NCBI GenBank assembly: GCA_040954595.2
Contig: CM082598.2
Location: 9,300,001-9,364,000, forward strand
DNA length: 64,000 nt
Reading direction: 5' to 3'
Origin: Balanoglossus misakiensis
Taxonomy: Eukaryota; Hemichordata
The number at the start of each line of letters is the position of its first letter. Position 1 is the stretch's first letter. Below are positions 61,502-64,000 of the stretch, piece after piece. The notes below the pieces were generated by a model. It ran no database searches. It worked only from the letters and a program-made list of their open reading frames with translations, and was not told the DNA's origin. Both the position numbers and the translations under genes were made by a program.

Positions 61502-61815
61502 TAAAAAGAAAGCTGATTTTCGTTGCTCCACACACAAATTGAATATTGAACTGGGGCGTCACTCTAATATCCCACGTCATGAATGAGTGTGTATGTATTG
61601 CAAAACTGTCAGAAATGTTCACCATATAGAAAACGAATTGCATTTTGTATTTATTTGTCCTTTTTATGAGGATATCAGAACAATCTACATTCCAATGATT
61701 CACAGCTAGAGAGTATCCAAGTGTCAGAACTTTTGTAAATCTTCTCTCATCACAGAATGAACATGTAATTTCTCAGTTGTCTTTATTTTTGCTGAACGCA
61801 TTAAAAAACGTGAGG
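61502..61815 (+). mobile_element. LINE reverse-transcriptase C-terminal remnant
   Basis: Plus-strand translation gives ADFRCSTHKLNIELGRHSNI then PRHE-stop-VCMYC, then IENELHFVFICPFYEDIR. After a frameshift between about 61705 and 61730 it continues NLLSSQNEHVISQLSLFLLN-ALK. This is the conserved tail of non-LTR retrotransposon polymerases (HKL.IE.GR..NIPR, C..C, IE.E.HF...CPFY). An in-frame TGA near 61584 and the frameshift show it is a pseudogene fragment. It lies about 150 bp upstream of the acetyltransferase start, divergently oriented. Confidence 0.75.
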
Positions 61816-62131
61816 AGTTGCCACGATTAACATGGAGCTTTTCTCCATGAGTTGAATTTTGAGTAGCAGAGTGTACATATTATCCTTTTTTTTTCTTTTC
61901 TTTTTTGTCAGTGACCTTCTCAGTATTGTATGTTCCAAGGCCTTGCATTGAATAATAAATATCATTATTATACACCTACTGCTGTAACCTATGGAGTTCC
62001 GTGATACAATAATTCGCGGTATCACCGTACAATAATTATTCAAATGAGGACGCGGAGTCCCATAACCCACAGGGTTATTGGACGCATTGTGCCTTTGACC
62101 TCACAGGACCGGTGATCAATGTAAACAATAT

Positions 62132-62270
62132 AAGGTTATTCACAAAATACCGGGATTTATGTCCGAGTACATCGTGCAGCGCAGGTATTGTCCGAGACGC
62201 GCAGCGTCGAGGACAATACCGAAGCGTACGATGTACGAGGACATAAATCCCGGTATTTTGTGAATAACCT
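62132..62270. mobile_element. AAGGTTATTC palindrome, copy 1 of a pair
   Basis: A 139-bp palindrome, arms AAGGTTATTCACAAAATACC, centre CGAGACGCGCAGCGTCGAG. Left side of the complex inverted repeat at 61960-63281. Confidence 0.8.
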
Positions 62271-63141
62271 TATTATTATACAGCTTTTCCGGACGTCTTT
62301 GATGAACGATAAAGAATAAATTGTCCGCTATCGGACTTTCTAGTTTTCAAACGCCGCCATGATGTAATTTGCATATCGAACACGCCTTGACCTCGCGCAT
62401 CAGGTGATGCTAGTGTCGAGCTGCCGATGTCTCGCGCGCGACGTTCTACGCTGCTTGCGCTGAGCTCGTTCTGGAACTTGAAATGAACGCGCTTGCCTGT
62501 TCGTTCACAGATTCCTTCGACTGAAATTTCAGCGTGGATTTTGACTTATTTCGTATCTTGGGTCACCAATAATTTTGTTTAATAACGGCTGGTGTACTTT
62601 TTATATAAATTTTTGTCAGAGTAGGGTTAATATCATTGTTTACATTGATCACCGGTCCTGTGAGGTCAAAGGCACAATGCGTCCAATAACCCTGTGGGTT
62701 ATGGGACTCCGCGTCCTCATTTGAATAATTATTGTACGGTGATACCGCGAATTATTGTATCACGGAACTCCATAGGTTACAGCAGTAGGTGTATAATAAT
62801 GATATTAACCCTACTCTGACAAAAATTTATATAAAAAGTACACAGCCGTTATTAAACAAAATTATTGGTGACCCAAGATGCGAAATTAGTTAAAATCCAC
62901 GCTGAAATTTCAGTGGAAGGAATCTGTGAACAACAGGCGAGCGCGTTCATTTCAGCACAAGCAGCGTAGAACGTCGTGCGCGAGACAGGCAGTTCGACAC
63001 TAGCATCACCTGTTGCGCGAGGTGAAGGCGCGTTCGATATGCAAATTACATCATGGCGGTGTCTGAAAACTAGAAAGTCCGATAGCGGCCTATTTATTCT
63101 TTATCGTTCATCAAGGACGTCCGGAAAAGGTGTATAATAAT

Positions 63142-63280
63142 AAGGTTATTCACAAAATACCGGGATTTATGTCCTCGTACATCGTACGCTTCGGTATTGT
63201 CCGAGACGCGCAGCGTCGAGGACAATACCTGCGCTGCACGATGTACTCGGACATAAATCCCGGTATTTTGTGAATAACCT
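63142..63280. mobile_element. AAGGTTATTC palindrome, copy 2 of a pair
   Basis: A 139-bp palindrome. Its arms are the inverse of copy 1, but the centre (CGAGACGCGCAGCGTCGAG) keeps the same orientation. Confidence 0.8.
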
Positions 63281-63289
63281 TATAGTATC

Positions 63290-63790
63290 AATATTTATTT
63301 CTTATAGAGATCTCAGCACTACATTTAAAAATCTCAATGCGCTTTACACAACACTAAAGATGGAAAAGGTAAAAAATAATTAAAAATTGCGATAGACACC
63401 TAAAAACTCACAGAGACAGAATAATTAAAAAAAATGTCTAGGAATAAAATGACCTTAAAAGATAAATTTTTAACTGACTTCTGAAATTTCTATAAGAATT
63501 GGCTAGCCTTATCTGAGAAGGTCAAGCATTCCACGAATAGGGAGCACATACGGAAAAGGCTCTATTGTCATAAAAAGCTGTGATGCAGACAGGCTGATGA
63601 TCGCACCACTAGACTAAGCATTTCTGACTTGGCCTGTAATGATTTTGTATGTGAAGGAAAGAATTTTAAAATCAATACATTTCTGGATTGGAAACCAATG
63701 TAAATTGTGTAGTACTGCTGTTATCTAACACACTCCAGTTTTGATAAATTCTTTGGAACACATGATCAAATGGTTGCTATAATTTTGGTA
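63290..63790 (+). repeat. Possible LINE-tail-like dispersed repeat
   Basis: Segments such as CAATGCGCTTTACACAAC and AAGCATTCCACGAATAGGGA followed by GGAAAAGGCTCTAT resemble non-coding tails of dispersed repeats known in many animal genomes. This is from memory of the pattern only; no second copy is in the window. Confidence 0.3.
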
Positions 63791-64000
63791 TTAAAAGAAT
63801 CAGACAATATATATTACCCACTTTTAATATTCTTGGTTTCAATTCTTGTAAAGTACTAGACTCAGAAAATTTACCGGTAATAGTTTTCCACTCCAACTGC
63901 AATAGATATATGGGGGTCACACAGAGACAATTAAGACGGTTCTGAAATGTCACAGATGAAATACTGGCGTAAATTATTATGTGTGAACGGTTTAAGGTGG

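Larger units (their letters stand above)
61960..63281. repeat. Complex inverted repeat, order A-P-B-A'-B'-P'
   Basis: A (61960-62130) returns inverted as A' (62633-62804). P is the palindrome 62132-62270, and P' is its partner at 63142-63280. B (62271-62632) returns inverted as B' (62800-63141). P-B and B'-P' thus form arms of roughly 500 bp around A'. Conserved features include CGTCCTCATTTGAATAATTA in A and GATATGCAAATTACATCATG in B'. No protein seen. Confidence 0.8.

Noticed and set aside
1-64000. tRNA genes, CRISPR arrays, bacterial operon signals
   Set aside because: No T-loop-like GGTTCGAAYCC with matching acceptor was found, there are no regularly spaced short direct repeats, and the DNA is clearly from an animal genome.

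Overview
This is a eukaryotic (animal) genomic window: spliced genes, long AT-rich introns and intergenic DNA, and very dense small transposon debris. The only gene whose identity is beyond doubt is a D-type cyclin on the minus strand (coding exons at 11101-11292, 10326-10541, 9393-9552 and 5668-5813; its last coding exon was not found). Its vertebrate-like exon sizes and phases, together with the repeat content, suggest a marine invertebrate, probably an invertebrate deuterostome. That placement is inference, not a species call. A second clear gene, also minus strand, is a single-exon GNAT acetyltransferase of the arylalkylamine N-acetyltransferase-like type (60638-61327). Four weaker plus-strand exon candidates (29824-29906, 40302-40467, 48437-48652, 55505-55615) have open frames next to splice signals but match nothing I recognise.

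Layout. 1-5.6 kb: repeat fragments, a minus-strand LINE reverse-transcriptase remnant, then featureless DNA. 5.6-11.3 kb: the cyclin D gene, whose 3.6-kb third intron holds a three-deep nest of transposons. 11.3-15.5 kb: cyclin upstream region. 15.5-22.3 kb: a cluster of G/C-tract DNA transposons (GGCTGC and GGGACC families) with a hAT-like insertion and a GTCTCGG hairpin element. 22.3-30.9 kb: mostly unassigned sequence with scattered MITEs. 31-32.4 kb: a third G/C-tract element carrying a foldback repeat. 33.7-34.9 kb: another three-deep nest. 36.2-37.25 kb: the 3' end of a Ty3/gypsy retrotransposon with frameshift, in-frame stop, polypurine tract and LTR. 37-56 kb: MITEs, minisatellites and the unrecognised exons. 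57-63.3 kb: palindromic elements flanking the acetyltransferase and a complicated 1.3-kb inverted repeat.

The unifying theme is non-autonomous DNA transposons that can be sorted by target site. Those flanked by TTAA have termini AGGGACAAAG, GGATGT and AGCCYCTA. Those flanked by TAA/TTA (one by CTA), PIF/Harbinger-like, have termini GGCTGCATTC, GGGACCGTTC, GGGAGCCGTC and GGCCAAAATA. Those flanked by TA have termini CAGTCAAACC, CTRTAAAACGGG and GTCTCGGTTACC. No transposase gene was recognised for any of them, so they look non-autonomous. No CRISPR array, rRNA or tRNA gene was seen.
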